Counted from the first letter of the stretch, positions 1-12,500 are shown. The stretch: 64,000 bases of DNA from Pratylenchus scribneri (GCA_030063045.1 JAQSEB010000037.1:682001-746000), one strand, 5' to 3'. Notes: generated from the sequence alone by a model not told the origin. Numbers and translations are program-made.

Positions 1-410
1 GGGGGGGGGGGGGGGGGCAGGTGAATATAAGGGGGGGGGGGGGCAGGGAAAAAATTAAGGAAAAGGTGAATATGAGGGGGGGGGGGGGCAGAATGAAGGG
101 AGAGAGTCGATTTACACTTGCCCCCCCCCCCCCCCCCCCTCATATTCACCACGGTCCTTAGGATCTATAATATATAGGATCTCTAATATATAATAAATAT
201 TATAGATCCTATATATTAGGGACCGTGGTGAATATGAGGGGGGGGGGGGGGCAAGTATAAATCGACTGCCCCCCCCCCCCTCATATTCACCTTTCCCTTT
301 TACTTTTTCCCCCTGCCCCCCTTATATTCACCATCTGCCCCCCCCCCCCCCTTATATTCACCTGCCCCCCCTTCATATTCACTTGCCCCCCCCCCCCCCC
401 CCCTTATAAT
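1..410. repeat. G/C-homopolymer array with palindromic core
   Basis: Runs of 10-19 G or C alternate with a short spacer reading GGTGAATATRAG on one strand. The units occur in both orientations. Positions about 139-240 form an inverted repeat whose arms read CACCACGGTCC and GGACCGTGGTG, around a core of ATATATAGGATCT repeats. No coding potential is seen. Homopolymer lengths may be sequencing-limited. Confidence 0.85.
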
Positions 411-479
411 CGGATAGTACCTTTCTGCACAGATGGAATTAGAAATTTTATTTTTATAGAATAGAGATATTGAAATAAT

Positions 480-1100
480 CTTAATAATCTTAACATAGGG
501 GTGAAATTCGGGGATAGTCGATCAATTTTGAGTTTTGATAGAAATTTAACTAAAAAAGTCTGGATTCTTTACAATTTTTCAATTAATTATGCAGATTTGA
601 TTTAATATACCATTCTATCCAATAATTGGCTGATGAGGATGAGGATGGTCAACTTGGGGAATATTTTATTTATATTTAATTAGGGAATGAGCATCTAAAT
701 ATTTTTTATGAGAAATTGTCTGGGTCATTCAATGGAAATTTTCCAGATTGGAAGTACGAGTGTACTGTTGTTGTTGGAAAATAAAATTAATCGAGGCAAA
801 TGGGAAAATTGCCTGAAGCAAATTTTATAAAAAAAATATATAAAATGGGTTGAACAAAATATATTCATTCAAATCCGAAAACCCAAGGCAATTTTACAGG
901 CATTTAAAATCCAAATATACCTAAACAATGCGCAATTTCAGTTTATTTTGAAAGGAGAAAGAACTGATTATTTCAAAAATTTATACTAAAAAGAAATGCC
1001 ACGATGCACAGCAGGTTGACAATGGCATCGATCAAAATTTAAATATTAACAATGCCCAGTTTCACTTATAGCTTTTATGGATGATTAAATGATACTTCCA
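480..1100 (-). other. Duplicated 5' flank of a MATH gene, copy at left edge
   Basis: This block resembles about 4,740-5,545, the upstream flank of the first complete MATH gene. Shared stretches include GGGGATAGTCGATCAATTTT versus a close variant near 4,750, GATTTGATTTAATATACCATTCTATC versus a variant near 5,180, and AACAATGCCCA near 1,050 and 5,450. It suggests that a further paralogue once lay, or lies, to the left on the minus strand. No exon of it is visible before position 480, where the G/C array begins. Confidence 0.5.
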
Positions 1101-1224
1101 TTATCCATTCCTACTTTTAGTAAAGTATTCTTTTTAGAGGAGAGGTTTTTTGCCGAGTGATTTTGGTTTTTTGTCGAGAAATCGGATACTTTTGCCGAGA
1201 GATTTTTTTTTATTATAACTTTTT

Positions 1225-1470
1225 TGTGCTTGTTACCAAATCCCCAAACCTTATATGCATTTTATAGAGTACATCGAGACGCATCGATTGATATATAATT
1301 TGTCGAATTTTGGCCATAATTTAAGGTATTAAACCGTCTAGACCATATTTTGATTTTGGTTTGTAACTATTTTAGTTTTGAACCAAACCCTGACAAACTA
1401 TTTATCAATCGACGCGTTTCGATGAGCTCTATAAAATGGGTATAAGTTTTGGGGTCTAGGATCAATCAAT
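1225..1470. repeat. Palindromic MITE, copy A
   Basis: Two inverted arms contain GAGACGCATCGATTGATATA and its near-complement around 1,405-1,425. The element belongs to a family with at least seven copies in the window. It lies just downstream of the last exon of the first MATH gene and has no ORF. Confidence 0.7.
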
Positions 1471-1676
1471 AATAACCAACTATTAAGCTTTCTGTAAAAG
1501 AATCCGATTTCTCTGAAAAAGAACCCAAAAACCCCACCCATTTTTGAGATTTATCAAATTTTTCGTTTAATTAACAAATCATGTATTTAAGTCAAAAAAA
1601 TCGAGTTAACAAATTCTTAATAGATGACAATTCGATGTAAACAAATTAATTCTTCCTTGGCTTGATGCTGTTTTAT

Positions 1677-4504
1677 TTAAGCCGAAATATTTGTTGAAGT
1701 TTCCTCCAATTCATCATCATTCTCAATTTCCTCAATCATTTTTGAACTGTTTCGAACATAGTTGGATAATTTGTCATATTTTCCTTGCAATTTCTTCAAT
1801 TTCTCGGAAGCCGCCTTTTCAAGATTTATAACATTTTCTCGATAACATTTAAGTTGTAATTTCAATTGTTGTTCATATTCCGAGCGCAAATTTGAATGAC
1901 TATTTAAAAAATATTTTACATTTTTTTCACATTATTATGATTTTTGAGTAAATATTATTTTGCATCAAAAAAATTTTTTTGCCAAGTTTTTGACTTCTAA
2001 TAAATCAGAAACCTGTTTTAGACCTGCAAAAATTAAGTCAATTTGTAGATCTCATCGAGATGCGTCTTTGGACATATTCGCTTCTTAGTTTAAATTGAAA
2101 CTGAGCGAATTAAACCATTTTTAAACCAAATTTCAAACTTTGATTTTAAACACTTAATTATGTACCGAAAGCTGACATTTTATATACCATTCAATGCATC
2201 TCGAAGAGATCTACAAATTGTTATAGGTTTTTTAGGTTTAAAACCGGTTACCGATTTATTAAAAGTCAAAATACTTTTAAAGCAAAATAAATAATAATTT
2301 TTCTGCAAAAAGAATTTATTTTTTTAATTAAAACTATTTTGATATAGTATCCCTTTATTATACCGTGTTTCCTCTTCCTTTCGACATTTTTCAACAGCAT
2401 TCAATTTATCTTTTTCCAGTTTAGCAATTTTTTCACCATGACTATTCAGAAGCAATTCATATTCAATGCCAAGTTTTAAATAGCTGTTTGAGTATTTATT
2501 AATGAAATAATGCGAATTGAATTTTATTATACCGTTCTTCCTCTTCCTTTTGGAATTTCTCGATTGCAGCTGAATTGTCCTTTTCGAGTATTTCAATTTT
2601 ATCTCGATAAAGTTCCTGATATTGCTGATAGTCCGTGCGCAATTTTTTGAATTCTTCTTCTTTGGAATCCAATTTTCTTTTCAAATTTTTCGTCTCCTCA
2701 TTTTTCTTCAGCAGTTCGGACTTTAAATCCTGAAATAAACAAATAAAGAAACATTTTCTGAAAAATTTTGGATTGAGTGGAATTAATTGATAGGAAGGAT
2801 CTGGAAATTTATTTAAAATTTTTATGAAATTTTTTATATTTTATTATGAAATTATTATTAACTTAAATTATATTCATTTATTTCAATTATTTTTTTTAAC
2901 AATTAAATATTACAAAATATTAACCTTTTCAATTTTGATAGAGATCTCAAATTGGAGAATAAGTTTATGGCCTTCAACAATGTAATCTCGATTGGCATTT
3001 GCAAGATTTGAACGAGTGATGAAATTGTCAAATCCACATCCTTTGTCATTTTCAGTAGCGTCAAATATAAACGATTTTACTTCTATGAGAAGGAAAATGT
3101 TAAAGAGTAAATTTTTATCTTTTTTAGAACAAAATAAAGGTCACTATTATTGCAGATAAATGGAATTTTTGACTTCTCTTAAATTAGAAACCGATTTTTA
3201 AACCCACAAATCTTATACCATTTTGTAGATCTCTTCGAGACGCATCGATTGGTATATATTTTGTCATGATTTAATTCAAAATTAAAGAGTTTAAACCGTT
3301 GAAACCATATTTTCAGTTTTGGTTTGAACTCTTTATTGGAAACCTACTAGACATAATTTATTCCAATCGATGCATTTCGATGAGATCTACAAAATTGATT
3401 TAAGATTTATTGGGTTTAAAACCGATTTCAAATTTAAGAGAAGTCAAAAGTTGTATTTTGTCTGCAAAAAGAGCATTTTTTCTGCAAAACGATATTTTCC
3501 CAAAATAAATTTAAATTTAAAAAAATTATATTTATTCAAATAGTGTTTTATTACTTATTAAAGTACTCCTAAAAAATATAATTTTTTAAATTGACTTATT
3601 GTATTAAATAATAGCGGAAATCTGTTACAAAGAAATACGGAACAAAAGAATAATTAATTCATTTTCAGAATTAAATTTTTTAAATTTGTGTAGAGCTAAT
3701 TTGATAAAATAATTAAATCAAAAATCATCCTAAATTAGGCAATTTTATAAATGAAAAAAATAAAGAATACTCACCTTGTTGATTTACATTATTTCCTTTT
3801 GCATTAATGATGCCCAATTTAAAATCCACTTTCACATAATTGGATCCATTCCCGTCCAATAAATACAAAAAAACGGCAACATTATTCTTTGAATTTCCCC
3901 TTTTGCCTCTTGGAAAAAGGCGCAAAGCAAATTTCACATCTTGGCCATATGGACCTTTAATACTGTAAGAAAAGAAATTATTATTAAAAATTTCCAAAAA
4001 AAAATAATTAAATTATTTAATAAATTTAAAAAATTTGATTAAAAATATTACTTGAATGCCCCAGATTGCACATATTCTCCGTTAGGTGGTTGCAGCGTAA
4101 GAACATTTGCAAACTAATAATAAAAAAAATATATTAGAAGGAGTTTACTTGGCTTATTTTTTCTTTATCGTATTAATTAATTAATTAATTGATTGTGGCC
4201 ACCCAATCATTGTTTTTTTCTTTTTGTTATTCTCTGACTTTTTTGATCAATTAACGAAAATTTTATATTATTATTCTTTATTTTTCATCAAAATCATTGA
4301 TTTTTGAATTTTTATTCACAGTCAACCAATAAAAATTACATAAAATTCGAACAGGATCATCAATAATATACCTCTAATCAGCAGGATGCAAATTAAATTT
4401 TTTCAAAAGAACTTACTGTCAATTTGAAAGTCCTTAATAAAAAATATTTTATTAAACAAATTGACATCTTTTTACCTTGTGTAGATATTGTTGGCATTTG
4501 CCAT
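1677..4504 (-). CDS. MATH-domain plus coiled-coil protein, copy 1 (8 exons)
   Basis: Spliced minus-strand gene. Exons by eye: 4504-4476, 4432-4417 (a 16-nt microexon), 4113-4052, 3962-3775, 3082-2925, 2729-2533, 2483-2364 and 1899-1677. All junctions are GT-AG and the sum is 993 nt, exactly 330 codons plus a TAA stop. Residues about 10-150 form a MATH domain: the KGPYGQD strand, LRLFPRGKR, VAVFLYLL, then GFDNFITRSNL and the YIVEGHKLIL strand typical of nematode MATH proteins. The rest is heptad-rich coiled coil (LKRKLDSKEEE, EKLKKLQGKYDKL) with an acidic C-terminus. There is no signal peptide, transmembrane segment, BTB or USP domain. MATH domains bind peptide partners, often for TRAF- or ubiquitin-type scaffolding; the partner here is unknown. 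It is the first of three tandem paralogues. Some exon edges could shift by a few bases. Confidence 0.82.
1985..2280. repeat. Palindromic MITE, copy B (intronic)
   Basis: Inverted repeat whose left arm starts TTTTGACTTCTAATAAATCA and whose right arm ends TTATTAAAAGTCAAAA. It carries the family's TTTGTAGATCTCATCGAGA block. It sits in the last intron of MATH copy 1. Confidence 0.75.
3168..3460. repeat. Palindromic MITE, copy C (intronic)
   Basis: The clearest member of the family. The left arm begins TTTTGACTTCTCTTAAATTA and the right arm ends TTTAAGAGAAGTCAAAA. Inner arms read AGACGCATCGATTGGTATAT and its near-complement. It lies in the intron between the two halves of the MATH domain of copy 1. 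Confidence 0.78.
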
Positions 4505-4825
4505 GATTAATTGTATAGTCGAAACGGAATCTCACTTTTAAATCGATTTTGCCAAACTCAAAAATATTTTTATGGCCAATCTATTTTGGGCAAAATTCGA
4601 GTTAAAAAGTTAATGAATTTTTAATTTGAAGGAAGGTAAATTATTCTTATTAGCTATCTTTAATATAGAGCATAAGATAATTTCATCATGAGAATGAGAA
4701 GAAATTAAAAAAGTATATTATTTATTCGAATAATGATCTAATAATGAGAACGAAATGCGTGGATAGTAGATTAATTTTAGGGTGCTAGGTCGATTCCACA
4801 ATGGTGCAAATATAAAATTTTTGGC

Positions 4826-5110
4826 TTCTAATAAATCAGAAACCATTTTTAGACCCAACAAACCTTATACCATTTTGTAGATCTCATCGAGTCGCATCGA
4901 TTGGTATATAATTTGTCATGATTTGGTCAAAATTAAGAGTATTAAATCATTTAAACCATTTTTTCCAGATTTTGGTTTTAAACTTTCTTATTTTAGGCCA
5001 AAAGTTAATAAGATATTATATACCAATCGATGCGTCTTGATGAAATCAACAAATTGGTATAAAGTTTGTGGAGCCTAAAATCAATTTCTGATTTAATGTT
5101 AAAAGAAAAA
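4826..5110. repeat. Palindromic MITE, copy D
   Basis: Same family as copies B and C, with arms TTGGCTTCTAATAAATCAGA and a decayed complement near 5,090-5,110. It lies about 320 bp upstream of the start codon of MATH copy 1. Confidence 0.72.
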
Positions 5111-5946
5111 CCTAGTCAGCTAATCAAAAAATGCAATATAATTTATAAATATATTATTTTTTTCAATCAGATAATTTTGTAAATTTGATTTAATATGCTA
5201 TTCTATTCAATTTAATTAGAAGAAAAGGGGGAGAAGGGCGACTTTTCTGGTCATCATTCAATGCAGGGATGGGGTCGAAATTTCGATTTTCGATGGATAA
5301 TATGCAGCAAGCATCCACATTCCACAGCCCTCTTTTGGGATTTGGAATTGGAAAATTGTCTCAAGCAAAATTTACCATAAAATGAGTTGAATAAAAAATA
5401 TTCAAAAAGAGTCTAAAAGGCAATTTCCCAAGCATCTCAAAATCATCAACAATGCCCAATTTCAGCTTATTGTGTTGATGGATGATTTATTCAAAAATAC
5501 ACTCAAAAAGAAATGCCCAGTGGAAGATGGCATTGGCATACAGTAGGGGGGTAAAATAATTTTCCAAAATATTCAAAAAAAAAACTTTGAATTAGAAAAT
5601 TTTTAGACCGAAAATAATTCGTATTAATAAAATTTTTCTTATTATTCATTTTAAATTATTATTGAAATATTGAATAAAATTACCATATTTGGTATATAAT
5701 TGTTTTATAAAAAAATAAAAAACCAAAATTCAATTAAAAATTACTATTATCTCATTATTGAAAATTTTATCCATTTTAAACAAGCGACCAATTTTTCGGG
5801 GAAAACAAATTTTTACCAAAAATGTATTTGATCATTAAACAAAAATAACATTAAATCAGAAAATCATCCGTTATTTCAACTTTTTCTGAATTTGATACAT
5901 TCATCAATACATTTTCATTCTTATTCTTATCATTATCATCAATTCA
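5111..5946. other. Intergenic, AT-rich
   Basis: Spacer between the 5' flank of MATH copy 1 and the 3' end of copy 2. Up to about 5,545 it is the duplicated upstream block described at 480-1100. The rest is AT-rich, and I see no exon or RNA gene in it. Confidence 0.6.
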
Positions 5947-8056
5947 TCATTCTTCATTCTCAATTTCTTCCATCAACTTTGAACTGTTCCGCATAAAATT
6001 AGATAATTTGTCGTATTTTCCTTGCAATTTTTCCAAATTTTCTTTAGCAGCCAATTTTTCCTTTTTGAGTTCTTCATTTTGTTTCTCACAAAATTTATAT
6101 ATCAAGCACAGACTAGAACTGTTTTTAATTTTGAAATCATATTATTTTTTTAAATTTATACTTTGATTTTTCTTCCCTATGAAATTTCTCAAGAGCATCC
6201 ATTTTCTCCTTTTCGAGTTTTTCAATTTCTGCACGATGTCGCTTCTGGGATTGTTCATTTTCCATTCGCATTTTTTCAATTTCTGCTTCTTTCTCATCCA
6301 ATTTCCTTTTTAAACTCTTTGTTTGCTCCTTTTCCTGCATAAGTTCGGCTTGTAAATCCTGTAAAAGAAAGAATAAATTTTTAGAAATAAAATTTATTGA
6401 TTTAATATATATTCACCTTTTCTGCTTTGATAGAGATCTGACAATGCAGAATAAGTTTATGGCCTTCAACAATGTAATTATTATTGGGATTGGCAAGTTT
6501 TGAACGGCTGACGAAGTTGTCGAATCCCCAACCAGTGTTAGGAATGTCCTTTTCCGGATCATATAAACATGATTTTTCTTCTAGAATATAATATTATTAA
6601 TGAATTTATTAAAGGCTTAAATAAGTTTGACAGCAAACAAATTGAATAAAATATTTATTCTATTTTATTTTATTAAATGAATTTGACCAAAAATGCATAT
6701 TTATTTGATTTTTGTTAATCATTAATTAACATCAAAAAATAGATTTTATTTATTTATTAATAAAAGAGTATTATAAGAATTTTTTCACTCCAAAAAATTG
6801 CATATTTATTTTTAATTTTTACTACACATTTTTTAAACTCGCCATGTTTGTTTGTCACAATTTCTTTTGCATTAATAATGGACAATTTCCAACTCGCTTT
6901 CAAATCCTTTAATCTATTCCCTTCAATCTCCAATAAATGCAAAAATACGGCGACATTATTCATTGGAAATCCCCTTTTGCCTCTCGGAAAAAGACGCAAA
7001 ACCCATTTCACATCCTGGCCATATGGACCCTTTGATCTGAAAATTTCGATAAAATATTAAATTATTAAGTACTTGAATATTTCGGATTGCAAATATTCTC
7101 CATTGGCTTGTGGTAGTGAGAGGACATTGTCAATCTGAAAGAATAAATCTTACTTTTTTATTAATTTTTATTCCTCATTTATGATAAGTGATAAAATACG
7201 GATGATGTGAAGTTATAAATAATCGTGAATGCCAATTTTTTGGTTTAAAATTTGACTTTATTTTGTCATAATTGGCCGGCCCTTCGGTTTTATGAATGGA
7301 ATCCATATTATGACACTTGCGGACCAAACGGTCTGGCCCCGATGGTGGTAAAGCTATTGTGGCATTGCTTATAGCATTTTATTAGGCTAAAATTAGCTAC
7401 AAAATGACATCAAAAGCTTTGGCCAATGTTGAATATTCACCGAGTTGTGGCCAAAAAACAACCAAAAACACTATTTTAATTAAACCAACGGTTTTTTGCC
7501 CATAACTCGGTGAATATTCAACATTGACCAAAACTCTTGATGTCATTTTGTAGCTACGTCAAACTTTTGATGAAAAATGTTTGATCAAACACTTTTAAGG
7601 AGAACGTTTGATCAAACATCCGAAGTATGGACATGGCCTTTGCAAATGTCGGGTCTGCAAATGTCGGTTTTCCATCGGCGCCAGATCTTTTGGTCCGCAA
7701 GTGTCGGCCAATCATGGAATCGTCGGGGCAAAGAAATTAATTTATGTTGAAGGTTAATTTACCAAGCAATTCGTTATTTACCAAAATTATGAATTGGCAT
7801 TATGGGATGACACTTTCAAAATAAGTTTCCAAACTTTTTTCAAGGTTTCTTCTTTTTAAGAATTTATAAAATAGATATTTGACATTGTAAAAACTTTTTT
7901 TAGGTTCATCCGTATTTCTATTTATCTTTCCAATTCAAAAAAATGCAAAATATATTGCTAAAATGGACTCACTTTCCAAATGAAATTCCTGTAATTATTA
8001 AAATTTATAAGTTTAATTTAATTAATATTTTACCTTGTATAAACACCGTCTGCCAT
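5947..8056 (-). CDS. MATH-domain plus coiled-coil protein, copy 2 (7 exons)
   Basis: Exons by eye: 8056-8034, 7988-7973 (16-nt microexon), 7134-7073, 7036-6843, 6580-6417, 6358-6162 and 6118-5947. They total 828 nt, 275 codons plus TGA, with all phases consistent. The MATH domain includes SKGPYGQDVKW, LRLFPRGKR, the NTGWGFDNFVSRSKL motif and YIVEGHKLIL. The C-terminal half is a Lys/Glu-rich coiled coil. The intron after the fourth exon appears to begin GC (GCGAGT) where both paralogues have GTGAGT, so it would be a GC-AG intron. It has one coiled-coil exon fewer than copy 1, so the tail is shorter. The second intron has been enlarged by a nested MITE at 7312-7707. Function is inferred only from the domain. 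Confidence 0.8.
7312..7707. repeat. Intronic MITE with nested inverted repeats
   Basis: Outer arms: GACACTTGCGGACCAAA at the left and its complement near 7,690. Inner arms: GCTACAAAATGACATCAAAA near 7,395 and its complement near 7,550, around a GGTGAATATTCAAC core. It lies in the second intron of MATH copy 2. No ORF is present, so it is a non-autonomous element of unknown superfamily. Confidence 0.7.
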
Positions 8057-8402
8057 GACGAATTGCAGAGTTCTTATTTTCTGTCCCGGCATAATTATGA
8101 TGTTTATTTGTTCAAAAACTATTTTAATCTTTAGTTTAGGTTGGATAAGAATATGCTGTTGAAATTAAATTCTGATTGATGACTGATGAGAAAAAATTCA
8201 ACCTACAATTTTCTAGATTAATTATGCAATTTTATATAATAATGAATTGAATATGCCATTCATAAACATTTAGAAATTTAGATTGAATGTATTTAATTGG
8301 GTATAGATGAGAGATTTTAAAAATGGCGGGAAAAATGGAAGAATGAGGATGATAAAAAATGGCCGATTTTGAGAAATTTTCTTTGGGGTCAATTCAATAT
8401 AT

Positions 8403-8535
8403 ATTAGAAAATAAAACACCAAAGCATTGGTACGTCGCCCGTCGCACCCATCAATGCCCCTCCATCATTGGGCAACGCGCGCAAACTTAAGAAAAAAATC
8501 TTGGGAAATGATGGATTTATGAGCAGAGCAAAAAT
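8403..8535 (-). promoter_or_regulatory. Conserved 5' block upstream of MATH copy 2
   Basis: About 430 bp upstream of the ATG, a stretch reading AACGCGCGCAAACTTAAGAA followed by GATGGATTTATG closely matches 13,523-13,580, about 540 bp upstream of copy 3. The surroundings are AT-rich and diverged, so retention of this GC-richer block hints at a promoter or 5'-UTR role. It could also simply be duplicated flank. Confidence 0.4.
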
Positions 8536-8606
8536 CTTCATCAGCAGAAGTTGATACACGACAAAAGAGGAAATTATTCATAAAAATTTGACTATTTGAG
8601 TCGAAA

Positions 8607-9072
8607 TCATGGATGCCATCTCCAAAACTCAAAATCCTGGCAAAAACCGGGCAAAAATTTTCAAAAACCTGGCAAAAAACCGGGCTTGCTTAAAAATGTG
8701 TAAAAAACAAAATAAATGCTTATAAAAATATTTTCATTTTTAACTTATAATTTGACTTATTTTAATCAATTCCGCTTGAGAAATAAGCATAAAATAAATT
8801 AAAATTTTCCCGCTAGGGAAAAATTTTTAGTCAAAAATAGCCGCGCAGCGAAAAATGTAGGCCAAAAATGGTCGCGCAGCGAAAAATTTGGTCTAAAAAT
8901 GGCCGCGCAGCGAAAAATTTTAACCATTTTAAAGTAAAATATAAAAATCTGGCTAAATCCTGGCAAATTATGTAAAACCTGGTAAAAACAAAAACCGGGA
9001 AAAACCTGGGCCAGACCCTCAACACCGGGAAAATCCCCGGTTTTCCTGGTATTATGGCATCCTTGGTCGAAA
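8607..9072. repeat. MITE with internal CCGCGCAGCG tandem repeats
   Basis: Ends read ATGGATGCCAT and ATGGCATCC in inverted orientation. Inside are CCTGGCAAAAACCGGG-type palindromic pieces, and near 8,820-8,925 three tandem copies of a unit of about 30 bp containing AAAATGGCCGCGCAGCGAAA. The same unit recurs near 12,010-12,065. The ORFs here are open-frame artefacts of the repeat. Confidence 0.65.
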
Positions 9073-9512
9073 TGTGAGATTAAAGTTCGGATTCGGATTA
9101 TAGAGAATTTTAGATCCCAATCACTGGAAGATAAAAAAAATTGTAAAATATGCAAATTTTATATGATCAATGAATAAGAAAATGAAACGTAAAATTTAAT
9201 GGGAAATTGATGGAATTTTATTATTATTTAATATAAATTTAAATAATTTGCCCGTTGCTTACAAATTTTTTTTCAATCAATATACAAAAAGTTGACAAAT
9301 TTTTTCATTTAAATTTCCAAAATGAACGTTCAGAAAATTAAAATTAATCGTTGAAAAATTTAATCATTTTTGATTAAAATTTTTGGAATCAAATTAGGTT
9401 CTTTTATAACATTTATCGACCATAGTGAAAAAAAAATGCATTTATGTTCATTATTAAATTGAATTAATTATATTAAAAAATCCTGTTTCCTTAATTAATC
9501 ATCCGCCTTCTT
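9073..9512. other. Intergenic, nothing seen
   Basis: AT-rich spacer between the MITE and the 3' end of MATH copy 3. No ORF, RNA gene or repeat was recognised. Confidence 0.6.
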
Positions 9513-12500
9513 TTAATCATCAATTGTAATAATTTCCTCCACCACAGTCACATCATCATTCCCAGTTTCATCGACTAACTTTGAACTGTTTTGCATAGAA
9601 TTGGATAATTCTTCATATTTTCCTTGCAATATTTTCTTTTCCTCCTCTTCTTTTCGACATTTGTCTATGGCAGCTAATTTGTCCTCTTCGAGTTTAGCAA
9701 TATTTTCCCGATAACGCTTCAGGCGTTGTTCATATTCCAATTTCAGGTTTAAACTGCTGAATATTAATGAAAAAAATATTAAAATATTTTTAGTGCAATT
9801 TTAAATATTCAATAATTATCAAAAAATTTTCCTTGCAAATTTGAATTTTTTAAAAATTTTAAAAAATATTTTTCATGAAATTTTAAATATTGAAAAAATT
9901 ATAAAAAAATTTTTTAGTCATTTAATTTACTGTTTTTCCTCGTCCTCTTTGAATTTCTTGATTGCCGCTGAATTATCCTTTTCCAGCTTTTCAATTTCAG
10001 CTCGGGAACGCCTTTTATATTGGTCAAAATCCGAACGCAATTTTTTAACTTCTCCTTCTTTACTATCCAATTTCCTTTTCAAATCTTTTGTTAGTTCAGT
10101 TTTCTCCATAAGATCGGCTTGTAAATCCTGAAATAAACAAGAATAATTAAGGATAGATATTCTTAGAAAGAAATTTTTACCCAATTCTACCCAAAAGTAA
10201 TTATTGACTTCTAATAAATCAGAAACTGTTTTAGTCCTTACAAACTGTGTACCATTTTGTAGATCTCATAGAGATACATTGAATGGGTATATAAAATGTC
10301 ATTGACCGAAAATTAAAGTGTTTAAAACCAAAAACTGGAAATAGGATCTAAATGGTTTTAACTCGTCCAGTTTCTATTTAAACTAATAAATGTATGTAGT
10401 AGATAATTCTGGGAATTAAGGGGTTTTGGCTAGCTAATTTTGGGAATCTCGGTTTCTAGGCGTCCTACAGACTCGAGAGTAGGCTCATTCGACTCGTCAT
10501 AGTCGATTTACTGTATGGAATTTCAATTTCAGACAGAATTAGGGGCTAGGGTTAGGGTTATGGTTCAGGGTGGCATGGATTTTAGGGGCTTTGGGCTAGG
10601 GTCTAGGGGCTAAGATTAGTAGGGGTCTGTAATTGAAATTTCATATAGTAAAATGACCATGACGAATCGAATGAGAATACTCTCGGGTCTGTACGATGTC
10701 TAGAAACCGAGTTTCTCGAAATTAGCTAGCTAGCTAACCCCAGGACTAGCTAATTCCCAGAAATAGCTGTAACAAATATATGGCAAAAGACGCGACTCGA
10801 TATGATCAATAAATTATTATATAGTATGTAGGTCTAAAATTCGTTTCTAAATTGCTTTCTGAGTTATTGAAACTCAGAAACTACTTTTTAGGATAAAAAA
10901 TAAAATGTAAAAAGATATTTTAATTATAATTATTCAACTTTTTTTAAACTAATATTATTATCATTGATTTACCTTTTCAACTTTTACAGAAATCTCGGAT
11001 TGGAGAATAAGTTTGTGGCCTTCAACAATGAAATTTTTGTTAGGATTGGCCAGATTTGAACGGCTGATGAAATTGAGTTTGCCCCAATAAAACATATAGC
11101 CATCTTCCAGTTCATAAAGATACGATTTTCCTACTATAAGAAGGGATTGGAAAGAATTATATAGAAAATTATTTATAATTTTTATAATTTTAGTGCAAAT
11201 TATGCCAATTGAATGGAAAAGTTTTCCAATTTAATTTTTCAAAAAAAAATTAAATTTATATTGTCAAAATTATTCAAATAAATTATTTTCTTCTTTATTA
11301 AAAATAATGTTAAATAATTATTAAAATTATCAAATAATTTTTAATTATTCTATAATACCTATTTTCTCACTTTTTATATTTTTATATCAATTTTATGATT
11401 TTGAATGAGCTCTAATAATTACAATAAATTTTTCATATGTAAATTAGTAATTTTCCTTCTGATTAAATGAAATTTCAACAGATATATATCGTACTATTTA
11501 TATTTCCCATATTTTTTATCAAATTAAAATATACTCACCATGTTCATTTACTTTATTTCCTTTTTCATTAATAATGGCCAATTTCCAATCAATTTTCACA
11601 TATTTTGATCCATTCCCATCCAATAATACGAGAAAAACCGAAACATCATTCTTCGATTTTGCTTCCTTTTCGCCTCTTGGATAAAGATGAAGAACCCATT
11701 TTACTCCATCCTGTCCATATGGACCTTTTGAGCTGAAAAAATATTTGCATAAATTTAAATTCTAACATTTTAATAAGAAAAGCTTTTCTTCCTCTAATTC
11801 GGCTTATTTTAGCCTAGGGTTGCGCCCCCGCAGTGCGGGGGCGGGTTGTGCGGGGGTCGGGGTTTGCGGGGTTGGCACTTGCGGGTTCGGGTTCGGGGGT
11901 GACCCCTTGCGGGGGCCCCCGCGGGGATCCCCGCGGGGGCGGGGGTAGCGTAAATTTTTCAAAAAGCCACATTTTTCAAATAAAAAATTTTTTTGAAGAA
12001 AAATTTCATCCAAAAATGGCTGCGCAGCGAAAAATTTTACCTAAAAATAGCCTCGCAGAGAAAAATTTTAATAAAAAATTTTAATATCCTACAAAAATTA
12101 GGTCAAAATTTCCCTATCGAACCCCATTTTCCTTGAAAAATCCAATAATATGGGGTGCATGTTCACCCCCGCGGGGTTGCGGGGGCGCGGGGGTGGCTCT
12201 TGCGGGGATGCGGGGGCGCGGGGGTGGCATATGCGGGGATAGGGTCGGGGGTGAAACCCAAAAAGTGCGGGGATCCCCGTCGGGGGTGGCCCCCGCGGGT
12301 GCGGGGGCGCAACCCTATTTAGCCTCTAATTTGACTATTTTTGTTTTTCCTTGGAAAACTTTTAGGGACTAGGGTTAGGGTTAGGTTAGAGGCGGCATGT
12401 GATTAGGGGCTAGGGGCTTAGGATATGTAGGGGCTAGAGGCTTGGCCAAAATTTTGTTGAGTTATGGCCATTTTTTTGATAATGTGTTTTTCGGCCATAA

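Noticed and set aside
11833..12372. Gly/Pro-rich frames in the GC-rich intronic island
   Set aside because: Result of the repetitive GC-rich inverted repeat; they lie inside an intron of a consistent gene model.
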